The notes under the pieces: generated by a model | Told to the model about the DNA's origin: nothing | What the model saw: only the letters and a program-made list of their open reading frames with translations | Database searches by the model: none | In this document: piece by piece, positions 8,714 to 15,980 of the stretch | How the letters are laid out: every line of letters begins with the position of its first letter | Position numbering within the stretch: position 1 is the stretch's first letter | Source: Eubacterium sp. | Lineage (GTDB): Bacteria; Bacillota; Clostridia; Lachnospirales; Lachnospiraceae | Assembly: GCA_017614395.1 (NCBI GenBank) | Contig: JAGABX010000004.1 | Coordinates: forward strand, 1-32,963 | Length of the DNA stretch: 32,963 bases | Reading direction: 5' to 3' | Translations under genes and position numbers: made by a program

Positions 8714-11202
8714 ACGCGGATCCTGTCCTCCGGCGCGACATACATGCCATCGCCCTCCCGGATTCCATACGCTTCAAAAAACTCATCAAACTGCTGCACC
8801 ATCACATTCACACGCAGATAACGGAGCGGATGATTATCCGAAACGATCAGCTGCTCCACAAATTCCAAACCGCTCTGGTCACACCAGAGATCCGCGTACG
8901 CCTCGAAAAACTTTTTATAATCGAATCCCGGCATATCCTTTGCAACACCGAGTGCAGCTGCCATGCCTCCCATATCTCCGATCGACTCACCGGTCAGTTT
9001 CTTGCCCTTGAAATGAGCCCACGGAACCGGATAGATCGCATCGTAGTAAGCGGCTACCTTGTTAATCTGTTTCTGAAAAGCCTCATAGTCCTCCACGGAA
9101 AACCATCCCTCCGGATGATCCTTGGTGGCAACCAGATTTCCGTTTTTGTCATACTTGCTGCCCTTCGGATCCAGACCATGTGTCATCTCGTGACCGAGGA
9201 TACCGCCGATCTTGCCCAGCACCTCCTCATCCGACATATCCTTGTTGTAAAAATCCGGTCCCAACAGTCCCTCATAGATCAGGAAATTGTTATCCGGCGC
9301 ATTGTACATGGCATTGACCATGGTCGTCGTCAGGTCGGGAAATACATCGTAGTACCATCTTTTTCTGTCGTACTTTTTCCCGATGAATGACAGGTTATGC
9401 TTCAGCTTGTTATTCTCGACAACGCTCCGGTTCTCATAATATGACTTCGTTTTATCCATACTCAGATAGGAAGTATCGATGATCTCATCCGGTGACATGA
9501 TAAAGCAGTTCATGTTATCGAGCTTTTCAACCGCCGCCTGACGACCCTCCTCGGAGAGCCATGTCTCGCTGAGGATGACATTTCTCAGGCTCGCCTTGAT
9601 CTTGCCGGTGATATCGGTAATCCGTTTTTTTGTGTCCGGATCCACGATGCTCTCCATATAGGCGCTCTCAACGGCCGTTGACATAAAACCGTAGCTGGGC
9701 TCACGGCAATCGGAATTGTAGGTTTTATTGATTTCCGTCTGCCAATCCTTTTTCTGTTCCTCCGTGATCGTTGAAACCTTTTTCCCCTCCACATATCCGT
9801 CGTGTACCGCATAAGCCTCGAAATCCAGTTTATCAAGTGCTGCCACGGCATTGTGGACAAGTAAAAAGCTTTTGAGTTTCTGCAGATTCTCCTCGTTGTA
9901 ATATTTATCGAGCGCGGACAGATATCCCGGTATGTATACGATGGCTCTGCCCGATGTCACTCCATATCCGTTCAGGATTTTCTCGAGAGGAAACACGGTA
10001 TGTGTTTTGACAAATGAAGCTATATCAACCGGCGTCTGATCCTCTGTTATGTCACCGTCTTTCCGGAGGTCCGGTGCCAGTTCCTCCTCCACGGCATAGC
10101 ACTCCTTCAAAAGTTTTGCCGTCTCATCGGAAGAATATCCGACTCGTCCGAGTATGTACCTGGCATTCGCATCAAAAAACTCCCGCTGATTTTTCCTGTC
10201 ATCCGCTGACAGCTTGACATACGGATTGATTGTAAAATTTTCAGCCTTGTAATCAAATTCAATCTTCATACAGAGTTCGGAAGTGTCGGGATCGTACTGC
10301 ATAACGCCGAAATTCAGCAGATGTGCATCGGGATTTTTGTCCGGATCTGCGAGAATCTCCGTTAAATCGGAGAGAGAATTACAGGAGCTGATACCGTCTA
10401 AAATCTTTTTCAATGCAGATGTGCCGTCCGCATCCCGCTTCTCCCAATCCGTCGCTATGTCATAATAATCTCTGACTCTCTTAATATGATCACAGGTATA
10501 TTTGTCTCTGTCGGAAAAAAGCTCCTTGAGATTTTTGGTTGTCCGTTTCTCACCCTCGGTCCAGTGTGACGAGGCATCACCGGTGTCCCGGATGTGATCT
10601 CCGGCGATGAAATCATAGTTGGTCGCGAAATAGAAATCCGTTTTTTCATCAGGTCGCTCCGTCAAATCAGCTACACCGTAGATTTGGGAAGGCACCCAAG
10701 GGCTGCTCGCGCGCAGGATCAGCTCCTTTCCGTTTTTGCAGGCTTTTTTTGTCACGGTGGATGACACAAGCTTTTTATTTTTGATCTGCAAGCGGATGTA
10801 AGCGGTTTTCGATCCCTTCTTTTGAAAGACAATAACACTCTTTTTGGATGACTTTGTATACAGCTTCGTCACCTGTTTGTAGGATCCGGCCTGTTTCGCG
10901 GAGCGCGTCTTTTTATCATAAAGAAATACCTTTACCGTGCGTTTTTTGGATCCGGCCCCGGCCACAAACAGCTCATCGATTTCATCCCGGTCTATGTCAT
11001 AGAGATTGAAGGTTTTTCCGGTTTTATTCACGGTTTCCTGCATACCCTTCAGGTACATGATTTCCCTGGGAGTTTTTTTATACGTTGTTGTGGCGCAGGT
11101 GGATGATTTTACTGTTGTTTCCGCTCCCACCTGAATGCTTATCGTTGATACCGTCAACATCGCGGATAATAAAACTGTTACTGTTTTTTTCCATACTTTC
11201 AT
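8707..11202 (-). CDS. Secreted M13-family zinc metallopeptidase (third copy, without Ig domain)
   Basis: 831 residues from ATG 11202, chosen because AAAGGAGG lies 9 nt upstream and a signal peptide follows (VTVLLSAMLTVSTISIQVGA). A longer frame to 11283 would overlap the kinase gene and lacks a ribosome site. Residues ~40-150 form a small beta-rich module with a calcium-loop-like DIDRDEIDELF, replacing the Ig domains of the two paralogues. The peptidase part has VNAMYNAPDNN, HEMTH at 671-675 (the family's HExTH form), Glu ~739 in GESIGDMGG, HPLRYLRVN, and a C-terminus RIRVW that closely matches neprilysin. It is third in the operon, 16 bp after the kinase stop. It is the most canonical M13 enzyme of the three and the likeliest to act with the kinase on an extracellular peptide; that link is inference. 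Confidence 0.93.
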   Translation of the reverse strand: MKVWKKTVTVLLSAMLTVSTISIQVGAETTVKSSTCATTTYKKTPREIMYLKGMQETVNKTGKTFNLYDIDRDEIDELFVAGAGSKKRTVKVFLYDKKTRSAKQAGSYKQVTKLYTKSSKKSVIVFQKKGSKTAYIRLQIKNKKLVSSTVTKKACKNGKELILRASSPWVPSQIYGVADLTERPDEKTDFYFATNYDFIAGDHIRDTGDASSHWTEGEKRTTKNLKELFSDRDKYTCDHIKRVRDYYDIATDWEKRDADGTSALKKILDGISSCNSLSDLTEILADPDKNPDAHLLNFGVMQYDPDTSELCMKIEFDYKAENFTINPYVKLSADDRKNQREFFDANARYILGRVGYSSDETAKLLKECYAVEEELAPDLRKDGDITEDQTPVDIASFVKTHTVFPLEKILNGYGVTSGRAIVYIPGYLSALDKYYNEENLQKLKSFLLVHNAVAALDKLDFEAYAVHDGYVEGKKVSTITEEQKKDWQTEINKTYNSDCREPSYGFMSTAVESAYMESIVDPDTKKRITDITGKIKASLRNVILSETWLSEEGRQAAVEKLDNMNCFIMSPDEIIDTSYLSMDKTKSYYENRSVVENNKLKHNLSFIGKKYDRKRWYYDVFPDLTTTMVNAMYNAPDNNFLIYEGLLGPDFYNKDMSDEEVLGKIGGILGHEMTHGLDPKGSKYDKNGNLVATKDHPEGWFSVEDYEAFQKQINKVAAYYDAIYPVPWAHFKGKKLTGESIGDMGGMAAALGVAKDMPGFDYKKFFEAYADLWCDQSGLEFVEQLIVSDNHPLRYLRVNVMVQQFDEFFEAYGIREGDGMYVAPEDRIRVW

Positions 11203-11218
11203 ATCTATTTTTCCTCCT

Positions 11219-12628
11219 TTATTCTTGCGCGGATTTCGGCAGGATAATGCGAACCTCGGTACCCTCTCCCGGAGTACTGTCATAGGTTATTTTTGCGTCA
11301 CACATATCCTGCAGTCGCTTCATCGTGTTCTCCCTGCCGACATGGGACCTGCCGTCGTCCTTTTTGATCTCGTTCGGATCAAACCCAACCCCGTCATCGG
11401 TAACGATCACCTCGAAACTCTCGTCCGACTCACGGGTGGCAATCGTCACGGTACCGCCGTCCTCCTTCATCCCCACGCCGTGCTTGATTGCGTTCTCTAC
11501 CAACGGCTGGATCGACAGGATCGGGATGAAAAAGTCCGTGGCCTGTATGTCAAATACGACATTCAGCTTGTCCTGAAATCGCATCTGCTCGATATAAACG
11601 TATTTTTTCAGATGTTCCAGTTCTTTGGAAAAAGGCACCGGACCGCTCTGCTTGAGAGCATCCATGTTCCCCCGCAGATAGTCGGAAAAAGCAACCGTGG
11701 CCTCGTAGGCCGTGTCCGGCTCCAGCTTGCACAGGATGGCGATAGAGGAAAGCGTATTGTATACAAAGTGCGGACGCATCTGACTGACCATCAGATTGAC
11801 CCTGGCCTCATACAGCTCTTTTTCAGTCTCCATCCGGAGCCGTTCATTTTTAGCAACAACCATTCCGTACAAAAGCAGCAATGAGATCATGGTTGACGCG
11901 AATCCGATATTTATATCGAAAAACGGAAGCAGGATCATGTCACAGATGATCGGAATCACCGCTGCAGTGGCAACGATCAGCCTGTCCTTCAGCTTGTTTT
12001 TCGTTAAAACTACGCTGATCAGAATGAAAAACAATGCTATACCATAGTAAATCGTGGGCCATAGATACAGCACAGCCGATCCCATCCAACCTGTCTCATC
12101 GTAAATAAAGTATACCGGCACCCACAGATTGAGTAAAACGGATGCAAGCGAGAACGCCAGCAACACATTCATCAGTATGGAAACAAATCGGCGAAAACGC
12201 TCATTCAGCCCCAGTATCGTGGATACAAAGTTCCACAGCAGGAACTGTTGGATAAATGTGCCGGCCAGATCGCAGGTATCGGCAGCGATAAACACAGCCG
12301 TGGGAATCCCACCCGCCAGCAGATGGTTGAGGCAGTAATCCGAGAAAAGCATCACGGATGAGAAAAACAGCAACAGAACAAAGGTCCTGGTGTACTCGGA
12401 AAAACCCTCCCTGTCCTGAATCAGCCAGAACAGCAATACCGTACAGATACACAGACTAACCACATCCACTCCGGTTGTAAAGGAGATCATGCTGTCCAGA
12501 TCCGGAACACCCCAGACCGCTATACCCACAATTGAAAGGATGGCAAACAGCAGTGATACCGCAAACATAAGTGGCATCACCCATCGTTGCCGTCTCCAAA
12601 AGCCTTTGATTCTATCTGCTAACTCCAT
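11219..12628 (-). CDS. LytS/YehU-type sensor histidine kinase with polytopic membrane sensor
   Basis: 469 residues from ATG 12628 (GAGG 6 nt upstream); a TTG at 12658 would overlap the regulator stop. The first ~260 residues hold about eight hydrophobic spans with short loops, resembling peptide-sensing kinases rather than ones with a large outer domain. The kinase core has QMRPHFVYN (His ~287), an N-box LVENAIKHG (~379) and DDGVGF. The HisKA-type region PF06580 and the HATPase belong to the LytS/AgrC-like branch. It should phosphorylate the response regulator encoded 26 bp upstream. From the kinase core on it is a close paralogue of the kinase at 30050, but the sensor half differs, so the two probably detect different signals through similar output. 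Confidence 0.93.
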   Translation of the reverse strand: MELADRIKGFWRRQRWVMPLMFAVSLLFAILSIVGIAVWGVPDLDSMISFTTGVDVVSLCICTVLLFWLIQDREGFSEYTRTFVLLLFFSSVMLFSDYCLNHLLAGGIPTAVFIAADTCDLAGTFIQQFLLWNFVSTILGLNERFRRFVSILMNVLLAFSLASVLLNLWVPVYFIYDETGWMGSAVLYLWPTIYYGIALFFILISVVLTKNKLKDRLIVATAAVIPIICDMILLPFFDINIGFASTMISLLLLYGMVVAKNERLRMETEKELYEARVNLMVSQMRPHFVYNTLSSIAILCKLEPDTAYEATVAFSDYLRGNMDALKQSGPVPFSKELEHLKKYVYIEQMRFQDKLNVVFDIQATDFFIPILSIQPLVENAIKHGVGMKEDGGTVTIATRESDESFEVIVTDDGVGFDPNEIKKDDGRSHVGRENTMKRLQDMCDAKITYDSTPGEGTEVRIILPKSAQE

Positions 12629-12654
12629 GAATACCTCGCTACTTTTATCGCATG

Positions 12655-13437
12655 TCAATAATCATCAAAGAAAAACTCTGCCCAATAGTACTGGCTCATA
12701 TACTCATTCTGGTAGGCATTGACAGCCCCGGCGTCCAGCTCGGCAAAGCGATAGTAGTCACAGTCGAGGACATCGACATTGACGGCCAGTGCGTTATAGC
12801 TGCGGGTGATGGCGGCCTCGGCGCCGATCTTTTTCAGGGAACTGATCAGTGATGTAATGGTTGTCTGGATCAGGTTCTGCTGCTTTTTATCATAGGGCGC
12901 ATCCTCAAACAGTGCGGCACAGATCTCCCTGGTCGTACATGAACTGCCGTGGCGGTGAACCAGATAGGCAAACACCTCCTTGCTGCGGCTGCGCTCAAAA
13001 TGGACATGTTCACCGTCCGGTGTAAACACATCAAAATTTCCAAAACACTGAACACGCAGCAATGCGTCCTTTTTCGGCACGATCGGGAACCGCAGGTCCT
13101 CGAGTTCCGCGGCAACCTTCTCTTTGGTTACCGGCTTCATGATGTAACCGGATGCCTTCAGATCCATCGCGTCACCCTTATATTCGGAAAACCCGGTAAC
13201 AAATATGATGTTCATTTTCGGGTTGATGCCCTTCAGCATCCGTGCCAGATCCACACCGTTCATGCCGCGCATGTGGATATCCAGCAGGGCGATATCACAG
13301 CCGTCATCCTCCGCTGACTTCAGCAGATCCGCCTGGCGCTCAAACACCTGCACATCGGCATCCGGTTTGGCTTCCTTCACGGCGAGTTCGACCATCTTGC
13401 GCATCAGCGGCTCGTCATCAATACACAGAATTCTCAT
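12655..13437 (-). CDS. Response regulator: receiver domain plus SARP/OmpR-like winged-helix output
   Basis: 260 residues. The start ATG 13437 has GGAAGGAGAG just upstream. The receiver (1-~120) keeps the acidic pair in CIDDEP, the phospho-acceptor Asp in ALLDIHMRGMNG and the Lys in GYIMKPV. Residues ~130-225 form a winged-helix domain of the SARP type (LLRVQCFGNFDVFTPDG, SRSKEVFAYLVHRHGSSCTTREI). The C-terminal ~35 residues (DCDYYRFAELDAGAVN...) are nearly identical in the paralogue at 32035. It is the first gene of the operon with the kinase, and its own promoter carries the TTGTACAGAT repeat, so autoregulation is likely. SARP/OmpR-fold proteins classically bind 11-bp direct repeats, matching the operators seen at 845, 3705 and 13492. 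Binding itself is inference. Confidence 0.93.
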   Translation of the reverse strand: MRILCIDDEPLMRKMVELAVKEAKPDADVQVFERQADLLKSAEDDGCDIALLDIHMRGMNGVDLARMLKGINPKMNIIFVTGFSEYKGDAMDLKASGYIMKPVTKEKVAAELEDLRFPIVPKKDALLRVQCFGNFDVFTPDGEHVHFERSRSKEVFAYLVHRHGSSCTTREICAALFEDAPYDKKQQNLIQTTITSLISSLKKIGAEAAITRSYNALAVNVDVLDCDYYRFAELDAGAVNAYQNEYMSQYYWAEFFFDDY

Positions 13438-13476
13438 CCGGTCTCTCCTTCCGTCGTTTCCTTTGAAACTGAAATC

Positions 13477-13512
13477 AGTATATCACACCGATCTGTACAA
13501 GATCGTACAAAA
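13477..13512 (-). promoter_or_regulatory. Promoter with tandem operator of the kinase/peptidase operon
   Basis: On the minus strand two TTGTAC cores lie 10 bp apart (one base fewer than at the other sites). 12 nt after the second comes TATACT (13477-13482), the same 12-nt spacing as at the Ig-protein gene. The -35 position is occupied by the repeat instead of TTGACA. This is the only promoter-like sequence seen ahead of the five-gene run ending at 4183. Confidence 0.65.
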
Positions 13513-13543
13513 CACAACGCTGTTTTGGAATCTCTCAGTTTTC

Positions 13544-14788
13544 TTATAAATAGGATGTACCAAACAACTCTTCATTTTTAAGATGATCTATAAGGTTAAC
13601 ATGCTTGATTCCATTTCGTTTCTGTAGCAGATAGTCTGTAGTCACTACATACTTATCATAATTGTCATTTATAGCCTCAAGTGCCCTATATTCGCGATCC
13701 TCTGTCTCCCTGCTCGAGAGAATAGTATAGGAAACCTGAACATAAGAGTAGTCTGACTCCGGACTTCGAAGTATGAAATCGCATTCAAGCTTTCCGATTC
13801 TTCCGACACTGACCGAATACCCCTCACTGCGCGCATACAAATATACGATATTTTCAAGAACAGGACCATAGTTGATCTGATTATTCGTATTCTCAGAAAA
13901 ATAAAACCCAAGATCCGACAAATAATACTTCTTTTCACCGGACAGTGATTTCTTTGACTTCAAATCAAATCTGGGACATTCGTACAGAATCTTCGCATCA
14001 CAAAGTACATTTACATATCGTGTCACCGTCGCTCTGGTGATAACAAGGCCGGATTTGTTTAGAGCATCATGCAGACTCTTAATACTCATCGGCGCGCCGA
14101 AATTATTGATCAAAAACCTTCGCATGCTCTCAAATGTTTCGGTATTCCGTATCTTTACCCTACGGCGAATATCCTTTTCAAATATTTCTCGAACAACCTC
14201 CTTGACATATATCTTTCTTGCTTCTGTGGAATCAAGCCTGACAGTCCTGGGAAAACCACCTTCCAGGATAAACTGATTCAACTCCTCCATCGGGTTTGGA
14301 TCGATATCGATATGGTAGAACTCCTTCATTCTCTCGTATTCATCAAAAGTAAGTGTATACATCTCAAATTCAATATATCTTCCGGTGAGCTTTGTCACCA
14401 GTTCACCACTGAGAAGATATGAATTTGAGCCGGTTATGAAGATCGACCATCCTCCCTCTGTACGAAATCCGTTTATGACCTCCTCAAATCCTTCTACATT
14501 CTGAATCTCATCTATAAACAAATACTTGAGCTCCGGACTCTGACAACAAGACTCGATCAACTCATCCAGCTGATCTGCTTTTTTGATGCTTCGATATCCT
14601 CTTTTATCCAGATCCAGATAAATAATACGCTCATCCGATACACCTTTCTGGCGAAGTTCTGTCGCTATGGTCTCCATAAGACTAGATTTACCACATCGCC
14701 TTACCCCGGTTATAACCTTGATCAGGTCATCCGTATCATAGAATGAACGAATTTTCCTGAGATATTTTTCTCGTTTATACAGTTTCAT
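13544..14788 (-). CDS. AAA ATPase of the DUF4143 (AAA_14) family
   Basis: 414 residues. The start ATG 14788 has GGAGGG 6 nt upstream. The N-terminal P-loop ATPase has Walker A GVRRCGKS (28-35), Walker B YLFIDEIQN (~89-97) and a sensor region FITGSNSYLL. The C-terminal half (~200-414) is the DUF4143 domain, with a restriction-enzyme-like look (KLECDFILRSPESDYSYVQVSY). These ATPases are common, often in several copies, in anaerobic bacteria and archaea; their biochemical role is not settled. It is a single-gene unit with its own promoter, and a large palindrome sits directly upstream of the -35 box. It is not functionally connected to its neighbours by sequence. Confidence 0.9.
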   Translation of the reverse strand: MKLYKREKYLRKIRSFYDTDDLIKVITGVRRCGKSSLMETIATELRQKGVSDERIIYLDLDKRGYRSIKKADQLDELIESCCQSPELKYLFIDEIQNVEGFEEVINGFRTEGGWSIFITGSNSYLLSGELVTKLTGRYIEFEMYTLTFDEYERMKEFYHIDIDPNPMEELNQFILEGGFPRTVRLDSTEARKIYVKEVVREIFEKDIRRRVKIRNTETFESMRRFLINNFGAPMSIKSLHDALNKSGLVITRATVTRYVNVLCDAKILYECPRFDLKSKKSLSGEKKYYLSDLGFYFSENTNNQINYGPVLENIVYLYARSEGYSVSVGRIGKLECDFILRSPESDYSYVQVSYTILSSRETEDREYRALEAINDNYDKYVVTTDYLLQKRNGIKHVNLIDHLKNEELFGTSYL

Positions 14789-14809
14789 AGCTATCCCTCC
14801 ATCGGACTC

Positions 14810-14838
14810 ATTGTAACAAAAATACTCGTTAAAGTCAA
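14810..14838 (-). promoter_or_regulatory. Sigma-A promoter of the DUF4143 ATPase gene
   Basis: On the minus strand TTGACT (14833-14838), 17 nt, TACAAT (14810-14815), about 22 nt before the start codon. The -35 box abuts the left arm of the palindrome at 14839-14885. Confidence 0.7.
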
Positions 14839-14885
14839 GTTAACGATACATTTTTTCTCGTTTTTTAAAAAAATGTATCGTTAAC
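14839..14885. repeat. 18-bp perfect inverted repeat with 11-nt loop
   Basis: The arm GTTAACGATACATTTTTT (14839-14856) is exactly mirrored at 14868-14885. It lies just upstream of the -35 box of the ATPase gene and about 30 bp after the relic at 14917. It could be an operator, an AT-rich bidirectional terminator, or the trace of a small mobile element. The low GC argues against a strong terminator. Confidence 0.7.
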
Positions 14886-14916
14886 ATAAATAATCCGAAT
14901 GATCAGAGGTTTATTC

Positions 14917-14996
14917 TTAATTCACAAAGGATGTCTCACCGTCTTCATTGTAGGAAAGATACAAGGGTGATGCCGCTTCCTTCTCGTAAATCCGAT
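14917..14996 (-). pseudogene. Short C-terminal coding remnant of unknown origin
   Basis: The minus-strand frame ending at TAA 14917-14919 reads IYEKEAASPLYLSYNEDG followed by ETSFVN and stop. It looks like a protein C-terminus but has no start or ribosome site, and it is out of frame with the LRR gene that ends at 14997. It is probably the tail of a gene whose 5' part was lost. The call rests on composition only. Confidence 0.35.
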
Positions 14997-15980
14997 CTAA
15001 ATCGCCTTAACCTTATTATTTTTACTCATCCCGCTGCCATAAAGCATCTTCGAATATGCTTTCAGCTTTGATCCCGGAACCTTTATCACGACCTTTTTGG
15101 AAAGTCCGGAAAAAGAATTCTTTTGTATGGATTTTACCTTTTTTGAACGGATGATGATCTGCCGCAGGTTCCTGGTAGCAAGCTTTTCATCAGGAACCAG
15201 TTCAAACACCGGTCTTCCGTAGTCCCCGTTCTTGATTGCCGTAACATTCCCCGGGATATCGATCGTTTTCAGTCCGCTTCCGGGGAATGCTGACATGTAA
15301 ATCGATTGAACGCTTTGGGGGATTTCCAATTTTGTCAGTTTCCTGCAATTGACAAAATCATACGGCTTTATTGTTTTTATGTTCCGTGGGAGCCTGACCT
15401 CCTCCAGCCCCAAACAGTTAGCTAAAAGCTGGTTGTCCAGTTTTTTAACGGAATCCGGTATGATTAATTTTTTTATTTTGTAACTGAACCTGATCGATCC
15501 CAGCCTCTTCAGCGAATCCGGCAACACAAGCTCCTGCAGTTCCATACAGTTACTGAACGCGTCGGTTCCGATTTCAACAATGTTTTTTGACAGCGTAATC
15601 TCGTTCATGTTGATGCAGTCGCTGAAAGCCCAATCTCCTATCTTGGTTACGGAATCCGCCATCGTAACACTCTGCAGATTGGCAAATACAAAAAAGGAGG
15701 CCATTCCTATCTCCGTAATCCCGTCACTGATCACAATATGCTTCGTTTCATTGATATGCTCATACCATTCCGGCTGTTCCCCATACTCGAAAATCCTGCT
15801 GTTTTCCTTTATTACTCCGGATCCGGAAAAAGTCAGCGTACCGGACTCCTCATCAAAAGTCCAGGATACACCGGAGGTATCTTCTGCGCATTTCGCTTTT
15901 TTAGATAAGTTTGGACCGCTTATGCAACATAAGGATAGAATCCCGCACAGTACAATACCTGCTATCAGTCTTTTGCCCAT
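14997..15980 (-). CDS. Secreted BspA-like leucine-rich repeat protein
   Basis: 327 residues. The start overlaps the end of the subtilase gene by 16 bp and has AGGGTGATC 5 nt upstream, an extended match to the 16S tail. The signal peptide contains IAGIVLCGILSLCCISG. Then comes a short beta module (WTFDEESGTLTFSGSG) typical of these proteins, and about seven LRR_5 units of ~23 residues with the pattern I..G.F..C..L..(V/I).(L/I)P.S(V/L) (for example SVTKIGDWAFSDCINMNEI). The C-terminal unit ends in IKVPGSKLKAYSKML. Such proteins act as surface adhesins or interaction modules. Co-transcription and overlap suggest it is made together with the subtilase. Confidence 0.85.
   Translation of the reverse strand: MGKRLIAGIVLCGILSLCCISGPNLSKKAKCAEDTSGVSWTFDEESGTLTFSGSGVIKENSRIFEYGEQPEWYEHINETKHIVISDGITEIGMASFFVFANLQSVTMADSVTKIGDWAFSDCINMNEITLSKNIVEIGTDAFSNCMELQELVLPDSLKRLGSIRFSYKIKKLIIPDSVKKLDNQLLANCLGLEEVRLPRNIKTIKPYDFVNCRKLTKLEIPQSVQSIYMSAFPGSGLKTIDIPGNVTAIKNGDYGRPVFELVPDEKLATRNLRQIIIRSKKVKSIQKNSFSGLSKKVVIKVPGSKLKAYSKMLYGSGMSKNNKVKAI

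Noticed and set aside
13510-13535. CAAAACA/TGTTTTG hairpin after the DUF4143 gene as its terminator
   Set aside because: Short AT-rich stem without a T-run; not enough to call.
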